Origin: Prosthecomicrobium pneumaticum
Lineage (GTDB): Bacteria > Pseudomonadota > Alphaproteobacteria > Rhizobiales > Kaistiaceae
Assembly (NCBI RefSeq): GCF_014199915.1
Contig: NZ_JACHOO010000006.1
Location: 186,001-250,000, forward strand
Reading direction: 5' to 3'
Length of the DNA: 64,000 nt
The position numbers and the translations under genes were made by a program. Below, in pieces: positions 24,412-34,362 of this stretch (position 1 is its first letter; every line of letters starts with the position of its first letter). Below the pieces are notes generated by a model. It worked only from the letters and a program-made list of their open reading frames with translations, was not told the origin of the DNA and ran no database searches.

Positions 24412-25584
24412 GTGAAGATCGTCGCCATCACGACCCGCATCGTGAATGCGGAGATGCGGAACTGGGTCTTCGTCCGCGTCGAGACCGACCAGCCCGGCCT
24501 CTATGGCTGGGGCGAGGCGACGCTCGAGTGGAAGACGAAGGCGGTCGCCGGCGCGATCGAGGACCTCGCCCCGCTCGTCATCGGCCGCGACCCGCGCGAC
24601 ATCGAGCAGATCGTCCGCATCCTGAAGAAGCATTCCTTCTGGCGGCTCGGCGTGATCGGCATGAGCGCGATCTCCGGCATCGAGATCGCGCTGTGGGACA
24701 TCATGGGGAAGTGGCTCGGCCAGCCGGTCTGGCGCCTGCTCGGCGGCAAGGTGCGCGACAAGGTCAAGGTCTATACCCATCTCGGCCTCGGCGACATGCG
24801 CGCCGTCTACGAATCGCTCGAGCTCGAGCCGCTGGTGCAGCGCGCCGCCCATGTCGTCGAGCGCGGCTACCAGGCCTTCAAGGCGGTGTTCATTCCCTAT
24901 ACGCACTACACCGCCCCGGTCGCCGAGATCGACAAGGTGGCGCGGATGATGGAGGCGCTGCGCGCCGCCGTCGGCCCTTCGGTCGAGATCATGGTCGACT
25001 TCCATGGCCGGCCGGCCTCCGCCGCCGCGGCGCTCGCCTATATCGACGCGGTGGCGCCGGGCCGGCCGCTCTTCGTCGAGGAGGTGCTGCCGCCGGGCGA
25101 GACCGGGGCGCTCGTTCAGCTCGCGGCGAAGACGCATGTGCCGATCGCGACCGGCGAGCGGCTGGTCGACCGGGCCGAGTTCGACGACCTCTTCCGCACC
25201 CGCGCGATCGACATCGCGCAGCCCGACATCTGCCATTGCGGCGGCCTGCTCGAGGCGAAGAAGATCGCCGCGATGGCCGAGGCCGCCTCGATCGGCGTCG
25301 CGCCGCACAACCCGCTCGGGCCGATCGCCGGCGTCGCGGCGCTGCACTTCGCCGTCTCGACGCCGAACCACATCATCCAGGAGGAGATGGTCGGCGCCGT
25401 GCCCTGGTATTTCGAGGTGGTCGACGGGCCGATCCGCATGGTCGACGGCCATTGGCAGGTGCCGGACGCGCCCGGCCTCGGCATCGAGGTCGACGAGGCG
25501 GCCTGCGCCCGTCACCCCTACCGGCCCGAGATCATGCACACCGTCAACGCCGTCATGCCCGACGGCACGATCGTCGACTGGTGA
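24412..25584 (+). CDS. Enolase-superfamily sugar-acid dehydratase, DgoD-like
   Basis: Cytoplasmic Mg2+-dependent dehydratase of the mandelate racemase/muconate lactonising group, 390 residues. It would convert an aldonate to its 2-keto-3-deoxy acid. Motifs resembling galactonate dehydratase are DFHGR (metal Asp), LFVEEVLPP (metal Glu), IATGERL (metal Glu), QPDICHCGG and the catalytic-base region APHNPLGPIAG. The usual FKLN segment reads FKAVF, so substrate specificity may differ from D-galactonate. It starts at GTG with GGAGG close by. The SDR gene begins 7 bases after its stop, and the substrate-binding protein follows, giving an oxidation-dehydration pathway for an imported sugar. Confidence 0.9.
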   Translation: MKIVAITTRIVNAEMRNWVFVRVETDQPGLYGWGEATLEWKTKAVAGAIEDLAPLVIGRDPRDIEQIVRILKKHSFWRLGVIGMSAISGIEIALWDIMGKWLGQPVWRLLGGKVRDKVKVYTHLGLGDMRAVYESLELEPLVQRAAHVVERGYQAFKAVFIPYTHYTAPVAEIDKVARMMEALRAAVGPSVEIMVDFHGRPASAAAALAYIDAVAPGRPLFVEEVLPPGETGALVQLAAKTHVPIATGERLVDRAEFDDLFRTRAIDIAQPDICHCGGLLEAKKIAAMAEAASIGVAPHNPLGPIAGVAALHFAVSTPNHIIQEEMVGAVPWYFEVVDGPIRMVDGHWQVPDAPGLGIEVDEAACARHPYRPEIMHTVNAVMPDGTIVDW

Positions 25585-25591
25585 GGCCACC

Positions 25592-26368
25592 ATGGCGGGA
25601 CGTCTGAAGGACAAGATCGCGATCGTCACCGGCGCCGGCCAGGGTATCGGCGAGGCGACGGCACGGGCCTATGCGGCGGAGGGCGCGACGGTCGTCATCG
25701 CAGAGCGGAACGAGGCGACCGGAAACGCGGTCGCCGCCTCGCTCGCGGCGGCGGGGGCGCGGTCGCTCTTCGTCGAAACCGACGTCGCCGACGCGGCCTC
25801 GGTCGAGGCGATGGCCGAGCGCGTGCTCTCCGCCTTCGGCCGGATCGACGTGCTCGTCGCCAATGCCGGCATCAACGTCTTCCACGAGCCGCTCGAGACG
25901 AGCGAGGCGGAGTGGCGGCGCTGTTTCGCGGTCGATCTCGACGGGGTGTGGTATTCCGCCCGCTCGGTGCTGCCGGCGATGCGCGACCAGAAGGGCGGCG
26001 CGGTGGTGGCGATCGCGTCCTGCCATTCCTTCGCGATCATTCCGAACACCTTCCCCTACCCGGTCGCCAAGCACGGCCTGCTCGGCCTCGTGCGCGCGCT
26101 CGGCATCCAGTATGCCGCCGAGGGGATCCGCGTGAACGCGATCGCGCCGGGCTATGTCGAGACCGAGATCGCGCGCGACTACTGGGCGACCTTCCCGGAC
26201 CCGGAGGCCGAGAAGCGGCGCACCTACGACCTGCACCCGCCGCGCCGCATCGGACGGCCGGAAGAAGTGGCGATGACGGCGGTCTTCCTCGGCTCGGACG
26301 AGGCGCCCTTCATCAATGCCGCCTGCATCGTGATCGATGGCGGACGCTCGGTTCTCTATCACGAGTGA
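25592..26368 (+). CDS. Short-chain dehydrogenase/reductase (sugar dehydrogenase-like)
   Basis: NAD(P)-dependent SDR of 258 residues. It has the cofactor motif TGAGQGIG (about residues 14-21), the NAG motif in VLVANAGIN, a catalytic Ser in AIASCHS, YPVAK for the Tyr-Lys pair, and a C-terminal INAACIVIDGG typical of classical SDRs. The ATG at 25592 lies 7 bases after the dehydratase stop; the open frame upstream is a shadow. In this operon it most likely oxidises the imported aldose to a lactone or an intermediate keto acid. The exact step is not deducible. Confidence 0.9.
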   Translation: MAGRLKDKIAIVTGAGQGIGEATARAYAAEGATVVIAERNEATGNAVAASLAAAGARSLFVETDVADAASVEAMAERVLSAFGRIDVLVANAGINVFHEPLETSEAEWRRCFAVDLDGVWYSARSVLPAMRDQKGGAVVAIASCHSFAIIPNTFPYPVAKHGLLGLVRALGIQYAAEGIRVNAIAPGYVETEIARDYWATFPDPEAEKRRTYDLHPPRRIGRPEEVAMTAVFLGSDEAPFINAACIVIDGGRSVLYHE

Positions 26369-26388
26369 CGCCGGACGAAACCGGCGTC
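26367..26388 (+). terminator. Hairpin after SDR gene
   Basis: GACGCCGG (26367-26374) and CCGGCGTC (26381-26388) form a perfect 8-pair stem with a 6-base loop beginning within the SDR stop codon. There is no T-run. It could be a partial terminator or an mRNA end-protecting hairpin between the enzyme genes and the transporter genes. Confidence 0.45.
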
Positions 26389-26456
26389 CGGCCGCCGGAA
26401 GAAGAGCCTGAGGAGAGGGACCCCGGACCGGACGGGCTCCATCGGAGGAAACAGAC

Positions 26457-27443
26457 ATGAAGACCTTTCTTCGTTCGGCGCTCGTCGCGGGCGCCGCGCT
26501 CGCCGCGCTCGTGACCGCCGCCGCGGCCGAGGACCCGATCAAGTTCGGCTACATCAACAAGATGGGCGACCATCCCTGGTTCGTCCGCGAGGTCGAGGGC
26601 GCCAAGGCGAAGGCGAAGGAGCTCGGCGTCGAGCTGCTCGTGCAGGACGTCCAGTTCGACGCCAATCTCGCCGTGACGACCTTCGACACCTATGTCGGCG
26701 ACGGCGTGAAGGGCATCGCGATCGTCGTTCCCGACCGGGCGCTCGGCCCGGTGGTCGCCGACAAGGCGAAGGCGGCGGGCATCGGCCTGATGGCGGTCGA
26801 CGACGACATCGTCACCTCGGAAGGCGGCGCGGTGCCCTATGTCGGCCTCGACGCGCATTCGATCGGCAAGCAGGTCGGCACCGAGATCGCCCGCCTCTAC
26901 AAGGAAGAAGGCTGGGCCTCCGAGATCGACAAGGTGCGCGTCGGCTCGATCGAGGACCAGAAGGCCGACACCTGCATGCGGCGCAATGCCGGCGCCCGCG
27001 AGGCGCTGATCGCGGCCGTGCCGGAGCTCGCCGACAAGGTGATCTCGATCCCCTACGACAACACGATGGTGAACGCGATCGACGTCGTCTCGACGACGCT
27101 GACCGCCCATCCGGACGCCGAGAAGTGGATCTTCTTCTCCTGCAACGATGACGGCGTGCTCGGCGGCGTGCGGGCGACGGAGAATTCCGGCGTCGACCCG
27201 AAGAACGTCATCGGCGTCGGCATCGACGGCTCGCGCTCCTGCGAGGCGTTCTCCGCCGGCACGCCGACCGGCTTCCGCGGCACGATGTGGCTCGACAGCG
27301 CCAAGCACGGCTCGGCGGCGATCCAGGCGCTCTATGACCATGTGAAGAACGGCACGCCGCTGCCCGAGGCGAGCTACCAGGACGCGACGCTGATCAATGC
27401 CGGGAATTTCGGCGAGTACAAGGCGACGCTCGGCTGCAAGTGA
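26457..27443 (+). CDS. Sugar ABC transporter substrate-binding protein, AraF-like
   Basis: Periplasmic type 1 sugar-binding protein of 328 residues with a Sec signal (MKTFLRSALVAGAALAALV, cleavage around AAA-ED near residue 24). The start of the mature protein, IKFGYINKMGDHPWF, and the late motif FFSCNDDGVLGGVRATENSG resemble the L-arabinose-binding protein AraF, where GGVRATE is strongly kept. The ligand is probably a pyranose such as L-arabinose, D-galactose or D-fucose. GGAGGAA precedes the ATG. It follows the SDR after 88 bases and is separated from its ATPase gene by nearly 950 bases of repeats. Confidence 0.9.
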   Translation: MKTFLRSALVAGAALAALVTAAAAEDPIKFGYINKMGDHPWFVREVEGAKAKAKELGVELLVQDVQFDANLAVTTFDTYVGDGVKGIAIVVPDRALGPVVADKAKAAGIGLMAVDDDIVTSEGGAVPYVGLDAHSIGKQVGTEIARLYKEEGWASEIDKVRVGSIEDQKADTCMRRNAGAREALIAAVPELADKVISIPYDNTMVNAIDVVSTTLTAHPDAEKWIFFSCNDDGVLGGVRATENSGVDPKNVIGVGIDGSRSCEAFSAGTPTGFRGTMWLDSAKHGSAAIQALYDHVKNGTPLPEASYQDATLINAGNFGEYKATLGCK

Positions 27444-27452
27444 GCCGGCGAA

Positions 27453-27483
27453 GGATCGGCTCGACCCGATGTCGGGCCGATCC
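27453..27483 (+). terminator. Hairpin after AraF-like binding protein gene
   Basis: GGATCGGC (27453-27460) pairs with GCCGATCC (27476-27483), and inner CGAC/GTCG can pair too. It lies 10 bases after the stop. No T-run follows, so it may partially terminate transcription or protect the abundant binding-protein mRNA. Confidence 0.5.
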
Positions 27484-27503
27484 GCCGCCGCCTCGCCGCG
27501 CCA

Positions 27504-28345
27504 CCGTCACCCCGGCCTCCGTTGCCGGGGTCCATGATCGGGCCGGTCCGGGGGAAGGGTGAGGCGCCCTCCGCCGCCTCGACGCCTTCGGCCGCGTGCC
27601 GTTGGTGCTGTCGCCCCCGCCGCCCGGCGTCACGATTATGGATGCCGGCACGGAGGCCGGCATGACGGGCGTGTGGGGTGGGTATGGTGTGCCGGCATGA
27701 CGGGTGTGGGGTGGCGGTGCGGACATGACGGGTTTGGCGTGGTCAATCGTCCCTCGGCGCCGTGTTCGGGGGCGAAGGTCGGACGTGAGATGCGGAGCGC
27801 CGTTTCCGCCCCGCGCAACCGTCACCCCGGCCTCTGTGCCGGGGTCCATGATCGGGCCGGCCGGGGGAAGGGTGAGGCGCCCTTCGCCGTCTCGACGCCT
27901 TTGGCCGCGTGCCGTTGGCGCTGTCGCCTCCGCCGCCCGGCGTCACGATTATGGATGCCGGCACGGAGGCCGGCATGACGGGCGTGTGGGGTGGGTAGGG
28001 TGTGCGGGCATGACGGGTTTGGCGTGGTCAATCATCCCTCGGCCGTGTGTTCGGGGGCGGAGGTCGGACGTGAGATGCGGAGCGCCGTTTCCGCCCCGCG
28101 CAACCGTCACCCCGGCCTCTGTGCCGGGGTCCATGATCGGGCCGGTCGGGGGAAGGGTGAGGCGCCCGCCGCCGTCTCGGCCCGGCCTCGACGCGTTGGG
28201 CCGCGTGCCGTTGGTGCTGTCGCCCCCGCCGCCCGGCATCACGATTATGGATGCCGGCACGGAGGCCGGCATGACGGGTGTTGGGGGTGGCGGCCGGCAT
28301 GACGGGTGTGTGGGGTGGGTAGGGTGTGCGGGTATGAGGGGTGGG
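27504..28345. repeat. Tandem array of long REP/BIME-like palindromic units
   Basis: Three imperfect direct repeats of about 315, 285 and 240 bases begin at 27504, 27819 and 28104. Each unit opens with a CCCCGG/CCGGGG hairpin element (TCACCCCGGCCTC...) and carries about 140 bases later an inverted version of the same element, ATGCCGGCACGGAGGCCGGCAT, at 27642-27663, 27955-27976 and 28251-28272. The two elements in a unit are nearly reverse complements (both carry GTCA..CCGGCCTC..TG.CGG..CCAT), so each unit is a pair of convergent REP-like palindromes. The third unit is truncated. Short reading frames here are low-quality and I see no gene. The array splits a sugar transporter operon. Confidence 0.8.
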
Positions 28346-28387
28346 CGGCGATGAATGGGCGGGCCGGGTGGCGCAGGGAGGGTTGCG

Positions 28388-29908
<1,521 letters not shown>

Positions 29909-29910
29909 CG

Positions 29911-30897
29911 ATGACGACCGCTTCGCCCGCCGCCCGGCGTTCCCGCCCCGGCCTCCTCGCCCGCATCGGCACGCAGAATCTCAGCCTCCTGATCGCGCTC
30001 GTCGTGCTGCTCGCGATCTTCGGCGTGCTGCGGCCGGACGTCTTCTTCTCCTGGCGCAACATGGTGAATATCGGCCTCGCCATCACCATTCTCGGCATCC
30101 TCGCCATGGCGCAGACGATCGTCATCGTCTCGGGCGGGCTCGACATCTCGGTCGGCTCGGTGGTCGGCCTGTCGACCATGGTGCTCGCCGTCGCCGTGCA
30201 GACGACCGGCTCGGTCGGCATCGGCGTCGCCGCCGGGCTCGCGGCGGGCGTCCTCGCCGGCGCGGCGAACGGCGTCGCGATCGTCTACGGGCCGGTCAAT
30301 GCGGTGATCGCGACGCTCGGCACCATGTCGGCCTTCCGCGGCCTCGCCTACATCATCAACAACGGCAATTCGATCCCGATCCAGGGCGATGCGCTGCGGC
30401 TGCTCGGCACCGGCACGCTCATCGGCCTGCCCTTCGCGATCTGGCTGCTCGTCGTGGTGATGATCGTCTTCATGATCTTCACCCAGAAGACGATCGTCGG
30501 CCGCAACATCTATGCGATGGGCGGCAATCCGACCGTCGCCCGGCTCGCCGGCATCCCGATCCGGCGCTACCAGATCGGCATCTATGCGATGAGCGGCGTC
30601 GCCGCGGCGCTCGCCGGCGTCGTGCTCGCCGGCCGCACCATGTCCGGCCAGCCGGCCTCGGGCAGCCAGGGCCTCGAGCTCGAGGCGATCACCGCGGCGA
30701 TTCTGGGCGGCGCGGCGCTGCAGGGCGGCAAGGGCACGATCGTCGGGGCGATGCTCGGCGTGCTGATCATCGGCGTGCTCAACAACGGCATGATCCTGAC
30801 GAGCGTGCCGACCTTCTACCAGCTGCTCGCAAAAGGAGCGTTGCTGATCCTCGCCGTGGTGGTGCAGGAAAGACAGCGCGCGACCCGCGGAGAATAG
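29911..30897 (+). CDS. Sugar ABC transporter permease (RbsC/AraH-like)
   Basis: Inner-membrane permease of 328 residues with eight to ten hydrophobic helices. The family motif GGLDISVGSVVGL follows the first helices, and the cytoplasmic loop GGNPTVARLAGIPIRR plus the C-terminal AAILGGAALQGGKGT are characteristic of the ribose/arabinose permease group. It starts two bases after the ATPase stop. The regulator gene starts seven bases after its own stop, so transporter and regulator share a transcript. Confidence 0.92.
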   Translation: MTTASPAARRSRPGLLARIGTQNLSLLIALVVLLAIFGVLRPDVFFSWRNMVNIGLAITILGILAMAQTIVIVSGGLDISVGSVVGLSTMVLAVAVQTTGSVGIGVAAGLAAGVLAGAANGVAIVYGPVNAVIATLGTMSAFRGLAYIINNGNSIPIQGDALRLLGTGTLIGLPFAIWLLVVVMIVFMIFTQKTIVGRNIYAMGGNPTVARLAGIPIRRYQIGIYAMSGVAAALAGVVLAGRTMSGQPASGSQGLELEAITAAILGGAALQGGKGTIVGAMLGVLIIGVLNNGMILTSVPTFYQLLAKGALLILAVVVQERQRATRGE

Positions 30898-30904
30898 AGA
30901 GCCG

Positions 30905-31669
30905 ATGGACGAGATCGTCGATCCCCGAAGCGCCGACGGCCCGAGCCTCCCGCTCGCTTCGGGCACGCCGGGCGACGGCGGCCGGATCCACGATCTCGTG
31001 GTGCGCACGATCGGCCAGTGGGTGCTCGGCGGATCCTATGCGCCGGGCGCCGTGATGCCGCGCGAGGACGAGCTCTCCGACATGCTGAAGGTCTCCCGCA
31101 CCACGGTGCGCGAGGCGGTCAAGGTGCTGTCGGCGAAGGGCCTGATCGAGACCCGGCCGCGGATCGGCGTGCGCGTCCGGCCGCGCGACGAATGGCGGCT
31201 GCTCGATCCGGCCGTGCTCTCCTGGCACCCCGACATCGGCCGCGACGACGAACTCCTGACCGGGCTCCTCGAGGCGCGGCGGATCATCGAGCCGGCGGCC
31301 GCCGAACTCGCCGCCGAGCGGGCGACCGGCGCCGACCTCGCGGCGATCGAGAACGGCTATCTCGGCATGGAGCGCAGCCTGCCCGACGACATCGCCGGCT
31401 GCTGCGAGGCCGACCTCGCCTTCCACCGCGGCGTCATCGCGGCGAGCCACAACATCGTGCTGCGCGGCCTGATCGGCACGATCGAGGCGGCGCTCACCGC
31501 GACCTTCACGGTGACGACGGAACTGTCGAAGACGCAGGCCGCGACGCTCGCCGTGCATCGCGAGGTGTTCGAGCGCATCCGCATGCGCGACAAGGCGGGC
31601 GCCCGCAAGGCGATGAACGAGCTGCTCGACCGCGCCGCCGCCGACCTGCAGGGCGACGCGCTGCGCTAG
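30905..31669 (+). CDS. GntR-family transcriptional regulator, FadR subfamily
   Basis: DNA-binding regulator of 254 residues. The N-terminal winged helix has the GntR pattern GSYAPGAVMPREDELSDMLKVSRTTVREAVKVLSAKGLIE. The C-terminal FCD domain carries the metal/ligand-binding histidine region DLAFHRGVIAASHN and a later histidine in LAVHREVFE. Such proteins repress sugar-acid catabolic genes and release DNA on binding a pathway acid. As last gene of the operon it probably controls the locus from 22.6 to 31.7 kb, with the inverted repeat at 24379 as candidate operator. No intrinsic terminator with a T-run follows. Confidence 0.9.
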   Translation: MDEIVDPRSADGPSLPLASGTPGDGGRIHDLVVRTIGQWVLGGSYAPGAVMPREDELSDMLKVSRTTVREAVKVLSAKGLIETRPRIGVRVRPRDEWRLLDPAVLSWHPDIGRDDELLTGLLEARRIIEPAAAELAAERATGADLAAIENGYLGMERSLPDDIAGCCEADLAFHRGVIAASHNIVLRGLIGTIEAALTATFTVTTELSKTQAATLAVHREVFERIRMRDKAGARKAMNELLDRAAADLQGDALR

Positions 31670-31906
31670 CGTCCCGCTCGCACGGGGACCGCGATGCTCG
31701 ATGCGCTCCGTTCGCCCGGGCCGAACGGCCGAACACCATGGCGGACCGACGTCGCGGGGAGCGGCGACGGTCGGGCGGCTCCGGGGCACACCGATCGCGT
31801 CACCCCGGACGGCCCGCGGGGAGCGGAGAGGCGCGGTCGCGGCGGACGGTTCGGCCGATCGGGGCGCCACAGGCCGGCCGCCGCCGGGTCCGGCCCCGGC
31901 CGGTCT

Positions 31907-32821
31907 TCAGCCGTCGCGGCCGCTGAAGCCGGCTTCCCAGCCGAGAATGGCGCGCTTGCGGGTCAGGCCCCAGTGATAGCCGGTCAGATCCCCGGATTTG
32001 CCGAGCACGCGGTGGCATGGCACGACGAAGGAGATCGGATTCTTGCCGACCGCCGCGCCGACCGCCCGCGCCGCCTTCGGATTCGCGACCCGCTCGGCGA
32101 TCGCCGAATAGGTCGTCGCCTTGCCGAGCGGGATGGCGAGCAGCGTCTCCCACACCCGCACCTCGAAGTCGGAGCCGATCAGCACCAGCCGCAGCGGCGT
32201 ATCCGGCCGCCAGCGCTGCGGATCGAAGATGCGCGAGGCATAGGGTGCCGTCGCCTGCTCGTCGCACTCATAGAGGGCGCACGGGAAGCGGCTCTTCATG
32301 TCGTCGAGCGCGGTCTGCTCCTGGCCGGGATCGGCGAAGGCGAGGCCGGCGAGCCCGCGATCGGTCGCCATCAGGAGGGCGTAGCCGAAGGGCGAGGCGT
32401 GAAAGCCCCATTTGATCGTCACGCCCTCGCCGCGCGCCTTGTAGGCGCCCGGGCTCATCGCCTCATGGGTGACGAAGAGGTCGTGCAGCCGGCCCGGGCC
32501 GGAGAGGCCGACCTCATAGCTCGCATCGAGCACCGACACGTCGGCGGCGAGCAGCGCGCGGGCGTGGTCGATCGTCTGCGCCTGGATGAAGGCCTTCGGC
32601 GACAGGCCGCACCAGCGGGTGAAGAGTTTCTGCAACGCCAGAGGCGGCATGCCGACATGACCGGCGATCCGCTCGAGCGAGGGCTGCTGGCGCCAATGGG
32701 CGATCAGGAACTCGATGGTGCGGCGAACGATCTCGTAGTCGGCGACCGGGCCCTCTGGGACCTGCGGCACGGCGGAGGCGAGCACGGACTGGATGTTGAG
32801 CATGGCGTCGGGTCCGGTCAT
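31907..32821 (-). CDS. AraC-type/O6-methylguanine-DNA methyltransferase fusion (Ada-like, lacks metal-binding N-domain)
   Basis: DNA alkylation repair protein of 304 residues. Residues up to about 120 form an AraC-like helix-turn-helix region (FLIAHWRQQPSLERIAGHVGM and SPGAYKA). From about 130 on lies the methyltransferase domain with the active-site motif VPCHRVLGKSGDLTGYHWGL, the Cys accepting the alkyl group from O6-methylguanine. The N-terminal four-cysteine zinc domain of E. coli Ada, which senses methylphosphotriesters, is absent, so this protein is a repair enzyme whose regulatory switch cannot work as in E. coli. It stands alone; gaps on both sides show nothing further. Confidence 0.9.
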   Translation of the reverse strand: MTGPDAMLNIQSVLASAVPQVPEGPVADYEIVRRTIEFLIAHWRQQPSLERIAGHVGMPPLALQKLFTRWCGLSPKAFIQAQTIDHARALLAADVSVLDASYEVGLSGPGRLHDLFVTHEAMSPGAYKARGEGVTIKWGFHASPFGYALLMATDRGLAGLAFADPGQEQTALDDMKSRFPCALYECDEQATAPYASRIFDPQRWRPDTPLRLVLIGSDFEVRVWETLLAIPLGKATTYSAIAERVANPKAARAVGAAVGKNPISFVVPCHRVLGKSGDLTGYHWGLTRKRAILGWEAGFSGRDG

Positions 32822-32890
32822 ACGATCGATCGTGCCAATCTAGGCGCGCGGGCGCGAGGCCGACACCCGATTCCTGCCGTCCGGCGCGGC

Positions 32891-33397
32891 TCAGCCGCGG
32901 CCGGCCCGCACCGCCGCGAGCGCCCGGTCGAGCGCCGCGACGAAGCCCTCGCGCTCGTCCGGCACAAGGAAGCCGCCGATCGGCAGCCGCCGCCCATGCG
33001 AGGCGAGCGCGATCGCCGTGACGCCGAAATGCGGCCGCCGCTCCACCTCGACACGCGCCCAGTAGGGATTGAGCTCGATGGAATGCGCCGCACCGCGCGC
33101 GTCCACCCTCGTCACGGTGAGCCGCTCGCGGGTCACCTCGACGATCTCGCGCGCTTCCGCCGCCCGGAAGTTCATCCGGAAGGCCAACTGGATAGCGAGC
33201 AGGTCGAGCCCGAAGAAGCCGGCGATCGGCCACGCGCCGAGCGACCAGAACAACAGGCCGCTCGCGAAACAGGTGCCGCCGATGAAGGCGAGCAGCAGGC
33301 CGAACTGCCGCGGCGACAACGAGCGATGCGGCCGCAGCACGGCCGCGAAGACCGGCTCTTCCGCGCGAGCCGCATCGGCTCCGTCCTGCTCCGCCAT
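32891..33397 (-). CDS. DUF2244 family membrane protein
   Basis: Small inner-membrane protein of 168 residues in the DUF2244 family, common in alphaproteobacteria and of unknown function. It has an N-terminal arginine- and proline-containing stretch (LRPHRSLSPRQF), two adjacent hydrophobic helices (about residues 32-73) and a soluble C-terminal domain with RERLTVTRV and LNPYWARVE, the family hallmark. I chose the ATG at 33397 because GGAGGGA lies just before it; the frame is open further. It is divergent from endonuclease III, with 76 bases between the starts, a pairing often seen in this group of bacteria. Confidence 0.85.
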   Translation of the reverse strand: MAEQDGADAARAEEPVFAAVLRPHRSLSPRQFGLLLAFIGGTCFASGLLFWSLGAWPIAGFFGLDLLAIQLAFRMNFRAAEAREIVEVTRERLTVTRVDARGAAHSIELNPYWARVEVERRPHFGVTAIALASHGRRLPIGGFLVPDEREGFVAALDRALAAVRAGRG

Positions 33398-33473
33398 TGC
33401 CGTCCCTCCGCAATTCCGGGCCGGGCGCCGAGCTCGCATGGCCGCAGCGCGTGCGCAGAAGTATAGAGGAAGG

Positions 33474-34265
33474 ATGAGCGATTCCGAGTCCTCTCGTCGC
33501 CGCACCCCGTCTGCAGCTTCCGCCGCGGCGCGGCCCCGCCGCGCGCGGGCGGCCGCCGCCGCCGAAGGAAAGGCCCCTCGCGCGCGTCGTTCCGGCCTGA
33601 CCAGGGCCGAGGTCGAAACCGTCTTCGCCCGCTTCGCCGCCGCCGATCCGGAGCCGAAGGGCGAACTCGACTATGTGAACCCCTTCACGCTGCTCGTCGC
33701 GGTCGTCCTGTCGGCGCAGGCGACGGACGCCGGCGTCAACAAGGCGACGAAGGCGCTCTTCGCCGCGGCCGACACGCCGCAGAAGATGGTGGCGCTCGGC
33801 GAGGACCGTGTGCGCGAGATGATCCGCACCATCGGGCTCTACCGCACCAAGGCGAAGAACGTCATCGCGCTGTCCGAGCGGCTGGTCGCCGAGCACGGCG
33901 GCGCCGTGCCCGCGGAGCGCGCCGCGCTCGAGGCGCTGCCCGGCGTCGGCCGCAAGACGGCGAACGTCGTGCTGAACATCGCCTTCGGCGAGCCCACCAT
34001 CGCCGTCGACACCCATCTCTTCCGGGTCGGCAATCGCACCGGCCTCGCCTCCGGCGCGACGCCGCTCGCGGTCGAGGAGGCGCTGCTGCGCGTCGTGCCG
34101 GCGGCCTATCGGCGCCACGCCCATCACTGGCTGATCCTGCAAGGCCGCTATGTCTGCAAGGCCCGGCGGCCGGAATGCTGGCGCTGCCCGATCGCCGATC
34201 TCTGCCGGTTCGAGGCGAAGACGCCGCCGCCCGCCGGCGCGATGCCGCTGCGGCCCTATCGCTGA
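33474..34265 (+). CDS. nth: Endonuclease III (base-excision repair glycosylase/AP lyase)
   Basis: DNA glycosylase of 263 residues that removes oxidised pyrimidines and cuts at abasic sites. The helix-hairpin-helix LPGVGRKTANVVL contains the catalytic Lys, VDTHLFRV holds the catalytic Asp, and the C-terminal iron-sulfur ligands are the four cysteines of CKARRPECWRCPIADLC (spacing 6, 2, 5). An N-terminal Arg/Ala-rich tail of about 40 residues precedes the domain. ATG 33474 is preceded by GAGGAAGG; the frame open upstream is a shadow of DUF2244. A TTTTTT run at 34281-34286 lies shortly after the stop, possibly a terminator. Confidence 0.95.
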   Translation: MSDSESSRRRTPSAASAAARPRRARAAAAAEGKAPRARRSGLTRAEVETVFARFAAADPEPKGELDYVNPFTLLVAVVLSAQATDAGVNKATKALFAAADTPQKMVALGEDRVREMIRTIGLYRTKAKNVIALSERLVAEHGGAVPAERAALEALPGVGRKTANVVLNIAFGEPTIAVDTHLFRVGNRTGLASGATPLAVEEALLRVVPAAYRRHAHHWLILQGRYVCKARRPECWRCPIADLCRFEAKTPPPAGAMPLRPYR

Positions 34266-34362
34266 AGCCGCTGCGCCGCTCTTTTTTGCCGCTTAACCCC
34301 GGCCCGGTTCGCCGCTAATGTCCCGGCGCCGCGACGGGCGCGGCGGGCAAGGGGGACGATCC

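Noticed and set aside
27504-28345. CRISPR array
   Set aside because: The repeats are about 0.3 kb, imperfect and built of palindromic elements, with no short regular repeat-spacer pattern and no cas genes nearby.
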